From positions 76,173,578 through 76,237,577 of the forward strand of contig CM051029.1 of assembly GCA_027627225.1 (NCBI GenBank): DNA of 64,000 bases, in the 5' to 3' direction. The notes beneath the pieces were generated by a model, which was not told the origin of the DNA, searched no databases, and worked only from the letters and a program-made list of their open reading frames with translations. The DNA comes from Congeria kusceri. Its lineage: Eukaryota > Mollusca > Bivalvia > Myida > Dreissenidae. The position numbers and the translations under genes were made by a program. Positions 35,201 to 47,265 of the stretch are shown in pieces; positions within the stretch are counted from its first letter, which is position 1, and every line of letters begins with the position of its first letter.

Positions 35201-36009
35201 TTTGACTGGTTCCAAGCATAGCTCAAATCAAATCACGTGATAATGATCGATCAAAGTCTTCAACAATATTAATTATGGTTTTAATAAGTTATTTTCATTT
35301 CCCTTTTTACTATGTAGAAAATTGTACTGAGTTGCATTAAATAAGTAAATGTAAATACAAACACATAATACTTCCAGATCAGGAAGGATTTTACTTGTGA
35401 CACAGTGGTTACTGTTAGCTAATAGGGGAAGTAACAGCTGCGCGGAGTTTGTCGATGTTCTCCATTGTACTACCGGTAATAAATGTCATAGTTTTGAAAA
35501 TTGAGCATGCTGTTAAACAACTCCGTGTGTATATTAGGGATGCAATGGGTAGCACATTTTTGTCAGGTCGGGTCGGGTAGGGTATCTTTCTTCGGGTTGG
35601 GTATTTAATTAAGTAAAAATACACATCAACTTTGTACCTCTAGAGGGGCTTTCCGAGGAGTGAACATTGTTTCTACTTTGAAGATTAGATGATTAATGAA
35701 ATTCTCGTTTGTTCACATACAGTTTTGGTGTCAGATTTGGTCCTGCCTAGTAACTTTTAATCATTTTGATATGACTATCTGCCCTTCTCATTGCATTTGA
35801 CATAGCGCATTGGGCAGCATCTATCAGTTTCACAGATATCCTTGTTATTAATTGTCATTGTAATACTGCTAACATCTAAACTATATCAGAATTTAGCTAA
35901 TTTGCAGCAGGATTAGAGCTACCAATAATATGTGATCGGACATTAGTTCTGTAATACTGTTAGCAAGGAACTATGAAGTTTGAACTGTACCTGTTTCCTT
36001 AATAGGTTT
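35201..36009. other. No gene recognised
   Basis: AT-rich. TCGGGTCGGGTAGGGTA near 35,565 is a short low-complexity patch, not a telomere array. Confidence 0.4.
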
Positions 36010-36985
36010 TTAGTCCCCTACCAGTGTTTCATCGGAGGGGACTTTAGGTTTGCCCTCTGTCTGTCCGTCCATCTGTCCGTAACATAAACGTGTCTGCTCC
36101 ATATCTCCTTTACCCTTTGAAGGATTTTCATGAAACTTGGCTCAAATGTTTAGGTCATTAAGATGATGCGCAGAAGGCATGAATCAGTCACGCAGGCTCA
36201 AGGTCAAGGTCACACTTGAAGGTCAAATATTTGAGCCTCCATTTCGTATCCACTCCATATCTCATATGCCTTTTGAAAGATTTTCATAAAACTTGGTTCA
36301 AATGTTTAGGTCATTAAGACGATGTCCTTTGGACTGCCTTGTTTCAGCATTGTAATGCCTTTATTAAAGTAAAAATCACCATTATAAATAATTAACCAAT
36401 TTTTTTGATGAAAATTTTGGTTATTAGATTTGGGTATATCGTTGAGTGGGCGGGGTGGCAGGGTCAACTTTTTGTTTCCGCTCAAGAACGGATTGAGATA
36501 TTTTAATGAAACTTCATACATGGATACCTTATATTGATGTCTCGCTTGGAATTGCATATCGGTTGGGTGGGGTTAAGGTCAAGGTCACCATTGCTAAAAA
36601 TAGAAAAACGGTTTCCACTCAATAACTTGAGAAAACGCATCGAGATATTTTATTGAAACTTCATACATATATACCTTATATTGAGACCTTGCTTGGGATT
36701 GCATATGGGGTGGGTGGGGTCAAGGTCAACATTACTAAAAATAGAAAAACGGTTTCCGCTCAATAACTTGAGATTCCATCAAGATAATTTAATAAAACTT
36801 CATACATAGATACCTTATATCTTGATCACGCTTGAGATTGCATATGGGTAAGATCAAGGTCAAGGTCAATGTAACTAAAAATAGAAAAACGGTGTCTGCT
36901 TAATAACTTGAGAATGCATTGCGATATTTTAATGAAAGTTCATACATAGATACCTTATAACGAGACCTAGCTTGGGATTGCATAT
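36010..36985. mobile_element. Tandem-monomer element, right end missing
   Basis: Starts TTTTAGTCCCCTACCAG with TCGGAGGGGACTTTAG, then TCTGTCCGTCCATCTG, then two monomer types. The first (36,090-36,340) holds CATATCTCCTTTACC and CATGAAACTTGGCTC. The second, about 140 bp and four copies (36,450-36,985), holds CGGTTTCCGCTCAATAAC, AACTTCATACATAGATACC and TTGGGATTGCATATGGG. No closing terminus complementary to the start was found. Confidence 0.6.
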
Positions 36986-37129
36986 GACACCCAGAACTTT
37001 CTTTCATTATTGTGCTGACTTTTATGCATTTCGTTGGAAAAATTTGGTTTTCGTGGAATTTCCACGTTTCTTGTTTTATATTTCTTTTAATGTAATGTAC
37101 AATTTTATATCAAAACACCGTTTTATATA

Positions 37130-38547
37130 CAGTACAGCTCACGCGAAACCAACAAAACACTCGGCTACGCCGCGGACATAATTTTTCTACCGCGGCGAAA
37201 TGCCGCACGCCACGGCGAATCGCCGAGGCAACAAAACACTCGGCTACGCCGCGGACATAATTTTTCTACCGCGGCGAATCGCCGCGGCGAAATGCCGCAC
37301 GCCACGGCGAATCGCCGAGGCACTCGGCATCGATCCGCGGATTGCCGCCGTGTCCATTCACGCGGCGGGACACCGAGGAGAAATTTTACACTTTATACAT
37401 GTACAATGTACATGTATAGTGTGTAACTGTACTGTCTGCATATAGGCATGTTCAAACAATATGTTATAATTAGGAGATAATTGTCATCGCTAACAAAACA
37501 ACATTTAAAGTTATTGGTACAATTAAATCTTGGTTCTTGACGTGGCTTCAAACTGCTAATTATCTCAGCTCAAACATGTTGGCGAAAACAACATCTATGT
37601 GCGAAAACGGCTACTTTGCGTCCTGCACGTCTTGTATTTACATTTTAAAAGTTCATCATGTCAAAATAAGTATTAACACCAACTTAAAGCAAATTAAATT
37701 GCCCTCTGATATAAGTTTCGTATCTTGATCAATATCAGTTGCGAAACGATCAATTTATAAAACGCTGACTTTGTCGACAATGACGCTCCACCCACTGAAT
37801 TTCGGCTGACACGCTGACCTCGCGTTATCTGTATGTCATTTGCGGATTGTAAAGTTCACATGAATATTAATGCGCGTTCTTGAATTATTTTTAGAAATGA
37901 TGAAATTTCTATACTATATTCCCCAATACTAATTCAGAGCAAAGAACACGTGTACGCTGTAGCGAACGCCTAGTAACAAAGTTATTTTTAGCAGTCGGTG
38001 TCGAAAATCTATAATAATTTTTACGTGACATAAATTTACCAAATAATACACTTATAACAATTAGATTATTGTGAACCGGTGCCAAATGCTATATATTTTT
38101 TCATAACACAAAATTTTACCACAGAAAATATTGATATCACAACAACTGCAACAATATAAAAATGTAAATTTTATGTATCACTTGAGAATGTCGCAAAAAC
38201 GGGTTTTAAATCGAATTACGGCAAGTTTTACGTACACTGTACTTTGAAAACAACAACACAGTAAAAGTAATTGTTTCGGAATATACATGTACATGTAATT
38301 GAATTATTTAACAAGGTGATACGCGGGATGCCTCGGCATCATGCCGCGGATTCCCTCGGCGAACAGACGCGGATTGCCGCGGTGAACAGACGCGGATTGC
38401 CGCGGCAAACAGACGCGGATTGTCTCGGCGAATAGACGCGGATTTCCTCGGCGAACAAACGCGGCTACGATGGTAGACTCCGCGTCGACTCGCTGCCTTT
38501 GAACGCCGCGGATCGCGGAATTTGTTGGTTTCGCGTGAGCTGTACTG
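37130..38547. mobile_element. 1,418-bp transposon with perfect 27-bp TIRs beginning CAGTACAGC
   Basis: CAGTACAGCTCACGCGAAAC opens a 27-bp terminal repeat (37,130-37,156) that is exactly inverted at 38,521-38,547. TA lies just outside both ends. TA plus a CAGT start fits the Tc1/mariner-pogo group. The left subterminal region has a duplicated block of about 80 bp (37,150 and 37,228 onward: CACTCGGCTACGCCGCGG, AATGCCGCACGCCACGG). The right one holds about five GCGGATTGCCGCGG-AACAGAC units (38,338-38,460). These GC-rich flanks bracket an AT-rich 950-bp middle with no transposase, so the element is non-autonomous. Frames at 37,200-37,445 and 38,304-38,603 come from the GC-rich repeats. Confidence 0.88.
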
Positions 38548-39199
38548 TAGATTGAAGCAATACAATCAAATTTACACACTATCATCATTCTGTGCACACA
38601 CATAATGGCATAACGCCAACTTCATGTCGGATTCTGAGGTTTATTCTTTTCGAAGTATCATCCAAGTTCATCCATTTCTCATACTCAAACAGTGAATATA
38701 CACTGTTCTTTGGTGTCATTTTATCTCAAAGCATTCAGTGTTGTCAATAGTTTCCTAAGCATGTGTAGTTCATTCTATTTTTCATCTGCAGATGTATAAT
38801 GCAATTCGTTCTTACATTACTCTAGTTACGAACCTGATTAAAAATGTTATGATATTCACAGTTATAACATATTCATAAGTTTAAATATTTATTATTGTAG
38901 TAACCTTATGTTTAGCAATATTTTTGTGCTATAATTTTGAAAATGAAAATTCGGCAGTTAACGAAGACGATGCTTTGTTCCTCAGTGCATTGACACCTAT
39001 TGTGTTCCCGTTAATTCTATTAGCTCCAAATTTGGTTTCCTGTTAGCAAGCTCACTTAACATTATTTAAAGTAATGAAACATGGAACGTATGCATAAAAT
39101 CCCTAAGCAGAAGAATCTGATTCCCATATTTCCCTAGAATTATTGGAAATTGTTGCAGTTATTAGTAATTGGAAATGCCATTATATCACCACAAACAAA
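38548..39199. other. No gene recognised
   Basis: AT-rich sequence with no repeat structure identified; a run of 13 G occurs at about 39,206. Confidence 0.4.
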
Positions 39200-40212
39200 G
39201 TTTAGGGGGGGGGGGGGATATATAGGAGTGAGCTTGTCAGACTCGGTCTGCCAGTCTGTATGTCTGTTGGTTTTTGGTTTAAGGATGATAACTCAAGAAA
39301 GGCTTAACATATACAAATAATTTTTGGTACACATGTGTAACATTATAAAATACAGGTCAAGTTATATGTTGGTTACAAACCACTTACCTTTTTGACAGAG
39401 TTATGGTCCCTTTTCGACCTAAAATTCCCTAAAAACATGGTTTCCGGATGATAACTCAAGAAAGGCTTAACATGTTCAAATAATATTTACTACACATGTG
39501 TAACATCATATAATGCAGGTCAAGTTCGATGTTGGTTACAAACCACTAAATTTTGAAAGAGTTATGGCCCCTTTTCGACTTAAAATTCCAGAAAAAGATT
39601 ATTTCCAGACAATAACTCAAGAATAGCATGACATATTCAAATAATTCTTGGTATTCATGTGTAGCATCATGAAATACAGGTCAAGTTTGACTATGATTAC
39701 AAACTACTAAATTTTGACAGAGTTATGGCCCTTTATATGACTTAAATTCCCTAAAAACATGGTTTCCTGACAATAACTCAATAATGGCTTGACATATTTA
39801 AATAATTATTGGTACACATGTGTAGCATCATAAAATACATGTCAAGTTTGACTTTGGTTACAAACCACTAAATTTTGACACAGTTATGGCCCCTTTCTGA
39901 CTTAAACTCCCGAAAAACATGGACATTAACTAATAAAAGGCTTCACATATTTAAATTATTTTTGGTACATAGGTGTAACATCATAAAATACAGATCAAAT
40001 TTAACTTTGGTTACAAACCACTAAATGTTGACAGAGTTATGGCTCCTATTGAAATAAAATTTTTCCAAATACACTGTTGACCATTCTGAATTAAAGCATT
40101 CTCTCTCTGTCCATTTCTTTCGAATGGATGCAATAGTTTTGTGACAAGGCCATATTGTGGGGGTATATCTGTGGGGGTACATGTATATCCGTTACTCATG
40201 TGACAATTCTAG
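39200..40212. mobile_element. Tandem-monomer element, copy 1 (five monomers of about 160 bp)
   Basis: Opens with ACAAAGTTTAGG, a G run and GATATATAGGAGTGAGCTTG. Five monomers follow, each with GATAACTCAAGAA-GGCTT, TACACATGTGTAACAT, ATACAGGTCAAGTT, TTACAAACCACTAA and GAGTTATGGCCCC words. It closes with TATCTGTGGGGGTA and TATCCGTTACTCATG. Copy 2 starts 720 bases further on in the same orientation. Confidence 0.75.
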
Positions 40213-40931
40213 TTTACTATTAGAAATGCTATGTTTTATCCTTATTTTTTCGCGTTATCTGTAGGCTGAGAAAACGCCAGTATAAATTCACTCTTCGACA
40301 CAATAATATGTAGACAGTAATGATATCAACCGCCTTTATATTTGGCGCAACGAATGGTAATTTGTTGAAGTTTCTGTAATGGGAAAATAACCATTTTGGG
40401 TACCCAAATAATTCAGCCCCAGGTAGTAACTTGCTACTTGTCCCAGCCCAAAACAGGTACCAGTGTACTGGATTCTAGAGTTTCTGTGGTGAATCATTGA
40501 ACAATAAATTCTGTATGTTGCACAAGTTTTTAGTTGTTCGCAGATCGACTAAAGATACTGCAATTCCAAAATTGAACAGTCAAACAACTATGATCCTAAC
40601 AGCTTTAATCCAGTCGACTAGGCGAAAGTAAGAAGTGCAATTTTGAATATATTTTAATTTGTCAAATGGTAATCATTATGATAATAAATTTTATTAGAAC
40701 ATGACATGTTGGGAAAACTTAAGTTAACAACTTTCAATGTGGGATCAAATATGACCGTACACGCGGAAGAAAACAAAATAGTACGTTATGTGACGATTTA
40801 ATTCAGTAATGAATGAAATTCTTGGGTCACGAGGCGAGCCAAATAACCCTTACCTATTCATCTCGTTATCGCCGACTCATGCAAAGATTATTTGTTGAGT
40901 AGTGAATTTGTTTAGTAGGGAATGTTTATTA
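40213..40931. other. No gene recognised
   Basis: Ordinary AT-rich sequence between two copies of one repeat family. Confidence 0.4.
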
Positions 40932-41770
40932 CTCATTATACCCCCACAAACGAAGTTTGGGGGTGCGGGGTATATAGGAGTGAGCTTGTCGGTCTGTTGG
41001 TTTTTTGGTTTCCAGATGATAACTCAAGAAAGGCTTGACATATTTAAACAATTTTTGGTACACATGTGTAACATCGTAGAATACAGGTCAAGTTTGACGT
41101 TGGTTACAATCCACTAACTTTTGAAAGAGTTATGGCCCCTTTTTTACTTAAATTCCCTTAAAACATGGTTTCCGGACGATAACTCAAGAATGTCTTGACA
41201 TATTCAAATAAATTTTAATACACATGTGTAACATCATAGAATACAGGTCAGGTTCGACGTTGGTTACAAACTACTAAATTTTGACAGAGTTCTGAACCTT
41301 TTTCGACATAAATTCCATAAAAACATGGTTTCCGGATGACAACTCAAGAATGGCTTGACATATTTAAATAATTCTTGGTGTACATGTTTAGTATCATAAC
41401 ATACGGGTCAAGTTCGACTTCGCTTACAAACCACTAAATTTTAATAGATTTATGGCCCCTTTTTGACTTCATTTCCCCCAAAAACATGGTTTCCGAACAA
41501 TATGTCATGAAGGCTTCACATATTTAAATAATTTTTGGTACATAGGTGTAACACCATAAAATACAGATCAAGTTCAACATTGGCTACAAACCACTAAATG
41601 TTGACAGAGTTATGGCTCCTACTGAAATTAATTTTTTCCAACTGTTTAACATTCACAAATTAAAGCATTCTCTCTGTGTCCATTTCTTTCGAATGGATGC
41701 CATTGTTTTGTGACAAGGCTTCATTGTAGGGGTATATCCGTCACTCATTTCACAATTCTAGTTTTATTAT
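40932..41770. mobile_element. Tandem-monomer element, copy 2 (four monomers)
   Basis: The same beginning (ACAAACGAAGTTTGGGGG, TATATAGGAGTGAGCTTG), the same monomer words and the same closing GGGGTATATCCGTCACTC and ACAATTCTAG as copy 1, but with about four monomers instead of five. The plus-strand frame at 40,902-41,117 is a shadow. Confidence 0.75.
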
Positions 41771-41929
41771 TTACGTGGCCATCATTATAACGAAAAAAAA
41801 CAGTTTAGTTATTACGCAGTAGCAATCAATTTCTGCGTAGCATTACGGATATAGCAATTCATCACGATTGAGGTCAGATACACTAATCATATTAGGAACT
41901 TCAATAGGCAGAATTTTGAATGCAAATGG

Positions 41930-42006
41930 TCGTAGCGGCAATAGCCTAGTGGTTAGCATGTCAGATTCGCATTCTGAAGGACCAGGGTTCGATTCCCAGC
42001 AGTGGT
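41930..42006 (+). mobile_element. tRNA-like sequence (Ala-CGC-like), probably SINE head or pseudogene
   Basis: AATAGCCTAGTGGTTAGC (A box), an anticodon arm TCAGA-TTCGCAT-TCTGA with a fully paired stem and CGC anticodon, and CAGGGTTCGATTCCCAG (B box). The T stem has one mismatch and the acceptor arm does not close. A poly-T stretch follows. Confidence 0.5.
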
Positions 42007-43778
42007 TGAGAATTTTTTATTTTTTTTTAATGCTTTTTGACAGTTTTTGCTACTCCAGGCGCTTAATTTATTGAAAGGGAATATATTTTAAGGCATTTCC
42101 AAAAGAAACCAACAATATTTTGATGGTAACTCCCTTTAAGGAACTTAAAACACTTGCTAATACAGTTGAAAAGCTTGTAGCACATTCTTTGCATTCATAT
42201 GATAGTTTAATATTTTTAATATTCAGCATCTTGTTTGTTTTTAAGATTAATTTTGAGTTTGGTTCAACTCCACAGCTTTTGATTTTCGACAGCGTAATCA
42301 TCTGTCTTCCACAGAGAGCGCCCGGTTATGAAACTCATAATGGTTGTTTTTCACTATATACACGTATATCCAGATAATGTGTGTTATTAATGAATATGTA
42401 ATGTCGAGTAGGAATGCTCTTTAATTAATATATATTTGTAGCCCAAAGAAAGAGCATGCAGTTGAAAATCAGACAACAAATTTGTCTCATAAGGTTTCTT
42501 GCCCGACATTTTTTTTTCATTTTGAATTGATTTTTTTTAAATGCTTAAAATATTTTGTACTCTTACAGTTTTAAGCTGCTGAAAGTGACTTTATCTAGTT
42601 TTTACACTACTGTTTAGTGACTTTATCTAGTTTTTACACTTGATTACGGTTAAGTGGCGTATGTTTTACAATGGTACTAAATTCATTAGCTACACATTTG
42701 ACTCAATAAATATAATGAATTGAAACAAAATCCGTCATATTAAGAGGAAAAAATAACATAATTAGACAATGATGATATATTTATTTCAAAATTTGATTTA
42801 CTTGTTTGCGGGACAATATTGTATTTAAACTTGCCATTTTGAATAATATAAATCACTTAGCAATGTTCAAGTCTTGTTTATAATATTGAACAAATGTGAT
42901 AGTAAATACATAAATGAATATGTTTATTTAAATATTACAACCGCTGTATTTAAGGTGACGTATATCATCCTATCTAATTGCCCAGACTGTCCCATGATGT
43001 GCCCAGTGTTACGCAATAGCGAATAACTGCAGTGCCTTAAGGGCTTTGATTTAAAGTGAAGTCAACAGTGTTTCAATGTAATTGCATAGTGCTGAAGGCT
43101 TCACATCAGATTTCACCTGTACATGTGAGTGGAACTTGGAAGGACCACCCAGTGATGTTTGCTTTGATGCACTGCCACCTGCAGCCCAACTGCACCCAAG
43201 GTTAATAGAATATGAGAACCCATTATATTGACTTTCCATGTTGAGAGTCACATTTTACACAAAAGAGAAAGTACTTAAAAACTAACAACTAGAGTGTTAT
43301 TTAATGACATTTTTTCAAATCATGTGGCCCATAGTAGGATTTTATTTGTTCACTGAATCACATGAAATTGAACGATGTCAAGTTCTGAAATCAACTGTTT
43401 TGTTTCGAGGTTAAATGTAAGAATGTTTAGGATCTGTCATTCAAAATTATCCTGAAATAATAGTTGTCAGATGAATGTATCTCAGAAGTTAGATCATGTG
43501 GGTATAACCAAGTAGACTGTGTTACATATCGTAAAGCATGTTATTACAATTGATACTAAAGTTATTTTATTTTCATATTTAAATGGTTCATATCTAACAA
43601 GATTATTCACAGCCTTGAAGTAAACTGTATATTTACCAACACAATTTAAAGTTTTGTGACATGTAAACAAGCATTAAACCTTGGCATTTATCTTAAACTT
43701 CCTACTTCAAGTATAGGGTGTAAATAAACCTGTGTGACAATCTTTTATTGATAAACCTTGTCACATGACTTGGGCATT
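42007..43778. other. No gene recognised upstream of the TRIM-like gene
   Basis: AT-rich. A 24-bp direct duplication (GTGACTTTATCTAGTTTTTA) lies at 42,588-42,640. Small frames on both strands at 42,068-42,377 and 43,051-43,251 lack domains. Confidence 0.4.
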
Positions 43779-43785
43779 TATAAAG
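43779..43785 (+). promoter_or_regulatory. TATA-like box of the TRIM-like gene
   Basis: TATAAAG, preceded by GGGCATT, lies 224 bases before the chosen start codon. A start of transcription about 30 bases on would be near 43,810 and give a 5' leader of about 190 nt with one out-of-frame upstream ATG frame (43,836-44,051). The position is plausible but rests on the motif only. Confidence 0.35.
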
Positions 43786-44002
43786 GTCTGGGTAAAACTA
43801 GATAGTGGTACACACATGACAGCTCTGAAAGTCATTTGAAGGTTATCTGCGTTCCATTGCTGTTTAAAGTCTCCAGTTGTTGGATTGTGGACATTTTCTA
43901 TGAAAGTGCTTGTGAAATACATCAATATAAAATTGCTAACGGTGATACACTAACAAGACATTTGAACAAAGTCTATTTGCTTGTCAAAACCTTATGTACA
44001 AA

Positions 44003-44337
44003 ATGGCTACATTTTCTCAGTCAACTGTCAATAAAGGTTCTGACGTTCTAGTAGAGTTTTGTTGTTCACCATGTGGTGAGAAAAAAATCACTGAATTTGC
44101 AGAGTTCTTTTGTGGGGCATGTCAGAAGTTTTATTGTGGAAAATGTAATGGCCTACACAGTCAGTTGTTCACAGAACATACCACATATGGAAGGGGAGAT
44201 GTGAAGAAATGGCCAGTTTCCAAGGAAGTGGAGGATTTCATACAGAAATGTGAAATACACAAAGATGAAAATTTGACAATGTTCTGTAGTGACCACAGTC
44301 AGCTGTGCTGCGCCAATTGTGCTTTTCTTAATCACAG
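44003..44337 (+). CDS. TRIM-like B-box/coiled-coil/NHL protein, exon 1 (two B-box zinc fingers)
   Basis: First coding exon of a predicted cytoplasmic TRIM-family protein. The ATG at 44,003 (AAAATGG, strong context) is preferred over the in-frame ATG three codons earlier. It encodes residues 1-112. A B-box1-like zinc finger uses Cys21/24, Cys37/40, Cys45/48, His52 and His59. A B-box2 uses Cys83, His86, Cys95, Asp97 or His98, Cys103, Cys106 and His111. There is no RING finger, so E3 ligase activity is not expected; RING-less B-box/NHL proteins are abundant in bivalves, with proposed immune or signalling roles. The exon ends CACAG/GTATCT inside an Arg codon (phase 2) and joins in frame to exon 2 at 47,266. 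Transcripts were not available, so the model rests on splice words, phase and domain continuity. Confidence 0.85.
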
Positions 44338-44498
44338 GTATCTTAGACATTTTTTGGCTAAGATAATTGTTAAGATATCAATACTCTGAATTATACACTT
44401 TTAAAGCAGCATGATCGAGACTGTAATATTCATTATCATAAAAAAGTGACAAAATAAACATGCATATATATGAGCACGATAAGTTGTGGTCATTTTTA

Positions 44499-46035
44499 GC
44501 TCGACTATTCGAAGAATAGGTGAGCTCTCCTACTACCCCCGGCGTCGGCGTCCGCATCTGAATTTGGTTAAAGTTTTTATTCAAAAGTCTTGTAACTTCA
44601 AAAGTACATAAGTTATTCACTTGAAACTTGGAATATATCTTTGTCATCAACTCCAGTGTCAGGGGAAATATTCCCCATAACTCTGTTTTGTATTTTAACA
44701 GAGTTATGCCCCTTTTTCATTTAGATTTTCTGGTTCAAGTTTGAATTCAAAAGTTTTGTAACTTCAAAACTACATAAGTTATTCACTTTAAACTTGTAAC
44801 TAACCATTGTCATCAACTCCAGTATCAAGGGCAACATTCCCCATAACTCTGTTGTGTATTTTGACAGAGTTATGCCCCTTTTTCACATAGATTTTCTGGT
44901 TAAAGTTTATATTCAAAAGTTTTGTAACTTTAAAACTACATAAGTTATTCACTTGAAACTTGGAACTAACCTTTGTCATCAACTCCAGTGTCAGGGGCAA
45001 CATTCCCCATAACTCTGTTTTGTATTTTGACAGAGTTATGCCCCTTTTTCACTTAGATTTTCTGGCTAAGTTTTATCTTCAAAAGTTTTGTAACTTCAAA
45101 ACTACACAAGTTATTAACTTGAAACTTCTAACTAACCTTTGTCATCAACTCCAGTATCAATGGCAACATTCCCCATAACTGTTTTGTATTTGACAGAGTT
45201 ATGCCCCTTTTTCACATAGATGTTCTGGTTAAAGTTAATATTTAAAAGTTTTGTAACTTCAATACTACAAAAGCTATTCACTTGAAACTTGGAATATACA
45301 TTTGTCATCAACTCCAGTATCAGGGTGAACATTCCCCATAACTCTATTTTGTATTTTGACAGAGTTATGTCCCTTGTTCACATAGTTTTTCTGTTTATAG
45401 TTTATATTCAAAAGTTTTGTGACTTCAAAACTTCATAAGTTATTTACTTAAAACTTGCAACTAACCTTTATCATCAACTCTAGTACCAGGGGCAACATTA
45501 CCCATAACTCTATTTTGTATTTTGACAGAGTTATGCCCCCATTTTACTTAGCTTTTCTTTTAAAGTTTATATTCAAAAGTTTGGTAACTTCAAAACTACT
45601 TAAGTTATTCACTTGAAACTTGGAACTAACCTTTGTCATCAACTCTAGTATCAGGGGCAACATTACCCATCACTATGTTTTGTATTTTGACAGAGTTATG
45701 CCCCTTTTTCACATAGATTTTTTGGTTAAATTTTATATTCAAAAGTTTTGTTACTTCAAAACTACATAAGTTATTCACATGAAACTTGGAACTAACCTTT
45801 GTCATCAACTCTAGTATCAGGGGCAACATTATCCATAACTCCGTTTTGTATTTTGACAGAGTTAGCCCACTTTACTCAGACTTTGTGGTTAAAGTTTTTG
45901 TTCCAAAAATTTATAAACTATACAAGGCTTCACTTAAAAATATTGTATTTTAACAAATTTATGCCCCTTTCACTACCCAAAATGTGTACCAACTGAAATA
46001 CTTCGAATAGTCGAGTGCGCTGTCCTCTGACAGCT
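44499..46035. mobile_element. Tandem-monomer element in intron 1 (eight 166-bp units, short TIRs)
   Basis: CTCGACTATTCGAA at 44,500-44,513 is inverted at 46,002-46,015. After CCCGGCGTCGGCGTCCG the element holds eight monomers; the word GAGTTATG(C)CCC recurs at 44,701, 44,867, 45,033, 45,196, 45,362, 45,528 and 45,693, with a mutated copy (GAGTTAGCCC) at 45,859, nearly always 166 bases apart. Other monomer words are TTCAAAAGTTTTGTAACTTC, CACTTGAAACTTGGAAC and TTTGTCATCAACTC. Similar minus-strand frames of 65-70 codons recur with the monomers and are not genes. Confidence 0.82.
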
Positions 46036-46554
46036 CTTGTATTTACTATTCTTACACGGCACATGGCTAGCTTTCCGTAGACAAGGAAGAAAATCGACCA
46101 TGGGTTATTCTGCAACAAACTATAGGCAGAGCCAAATTTTTTGAAAATTGTTCTGGAAATTCGAAGAAATTGTTCCGTAAAATGCACATGCTTAAACTCT
46201 CGATAGCAAAAATGTCACATATAAATCAGTTTTGCATTATGTTGCTCAATAAAACCACATTTGTACTACATATTTTATATTTAAGTTCACAAAAAACGTT
46301 TTACGTTTTGTTAATATGCTTTTAAATTGCGTTTGTTAGCATAATATTTTCACTGTATTTATCACTAACTATGCCGTTCACATTGATTTTTCAATGAAGC
46401 TGACGTCATTTTGAATTGTTATGATATATTGACATCACTGAAACGCACATGTGAATGTACTTTGCGGAAATGGGCAGAGTATAGATAAATATAGTTTTCA
46501 TTAATAACCTTTAAAATACAAATTATAATGCTCTATAAGATCTTGTTAGAATCA

Positions 46555-46617
46555 AAATAATTGACAGTTAAGCTTTGGTTATTGCGGCAATAACCAACGA
46601 TTAACCGTCAATTATTT
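46555..46617. repeat. 63-nt near-perfect palindrome in intron 1
   Basis: Two 31-nt arms around a single G. The inner nine pairs (GGTTATTGC / GCAATAACC) and the outer eleven (AAATAATTGAC / GTCAATTATTT) are perfect, with three mismatches between. The sequence is related to palindromic cores at 4863-4886, 57,359-57,380 and 57,465-57,488. It could form a cruciform or an RNA hairpin in the intron. Confidence 0.85.
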
Positions 46618-47265
46618 CTTAAGAGTAAGATTAAGAAGTTTGGTAGATCTAGTTGTCTATTTTAGACCAGATTTATTTATGGGTGCATTTAATGTTACTG
46701 CTAATTAAATCAGTATTGATATGAACACTAATCTAAATCTATTGAAGAATCCAGTTAATGACAACATTTACACACTATCATCTCAAGAAACCACTATTTT
46801 AAATGCAGTATTGCAGTTTGATACTTCCTGTACATACCTGGTTTTGGTTTCCAGGTAAATAGCAAATAAACAAAATACCTGGGTATTAAATTTCTAAAAT
46901 GAATGTATGTATAACAGGTTTAAGTGCAGTTGGAGGGCAATAGAGGCTAACTTCAATACCACCTTGCATTGATATTAGTAACTCATTCGAATATTGCCAT
47001 TTCGCGAACAAGGTTGTAATGATTTCAATGCTGTGCTTTTCATGTTTATGCTGCATGTGCATAAGTTAAGTGTTATGGAAAATTCAGTACACAAATGTTA
47101 CAGGTATTGAGTGCATCTAATTATTGGGTATATATATATGTAGACCATTACCATGGCACATGGTTCGAAACAGGATTGTGTATATTGTCTGAATATTGAT
47201 GTTATTTCACCTAAATATTCTCCACATTTTATTATAATATGAATATGTTTCTTTTTTCCTTTCAG

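Noticed and set aside
35560..35600. GGGTCGGGTAGGGTA patch as telomere-like
   Set aside because: Too short and irregular; animal TTAGGG repeats are absent.
44800..45829. Repeated 65-67-codon minus-strand frames with similar peptides
   Set aside because: They repeat with the 166-bp monomer of the intron element and are not separate genes.
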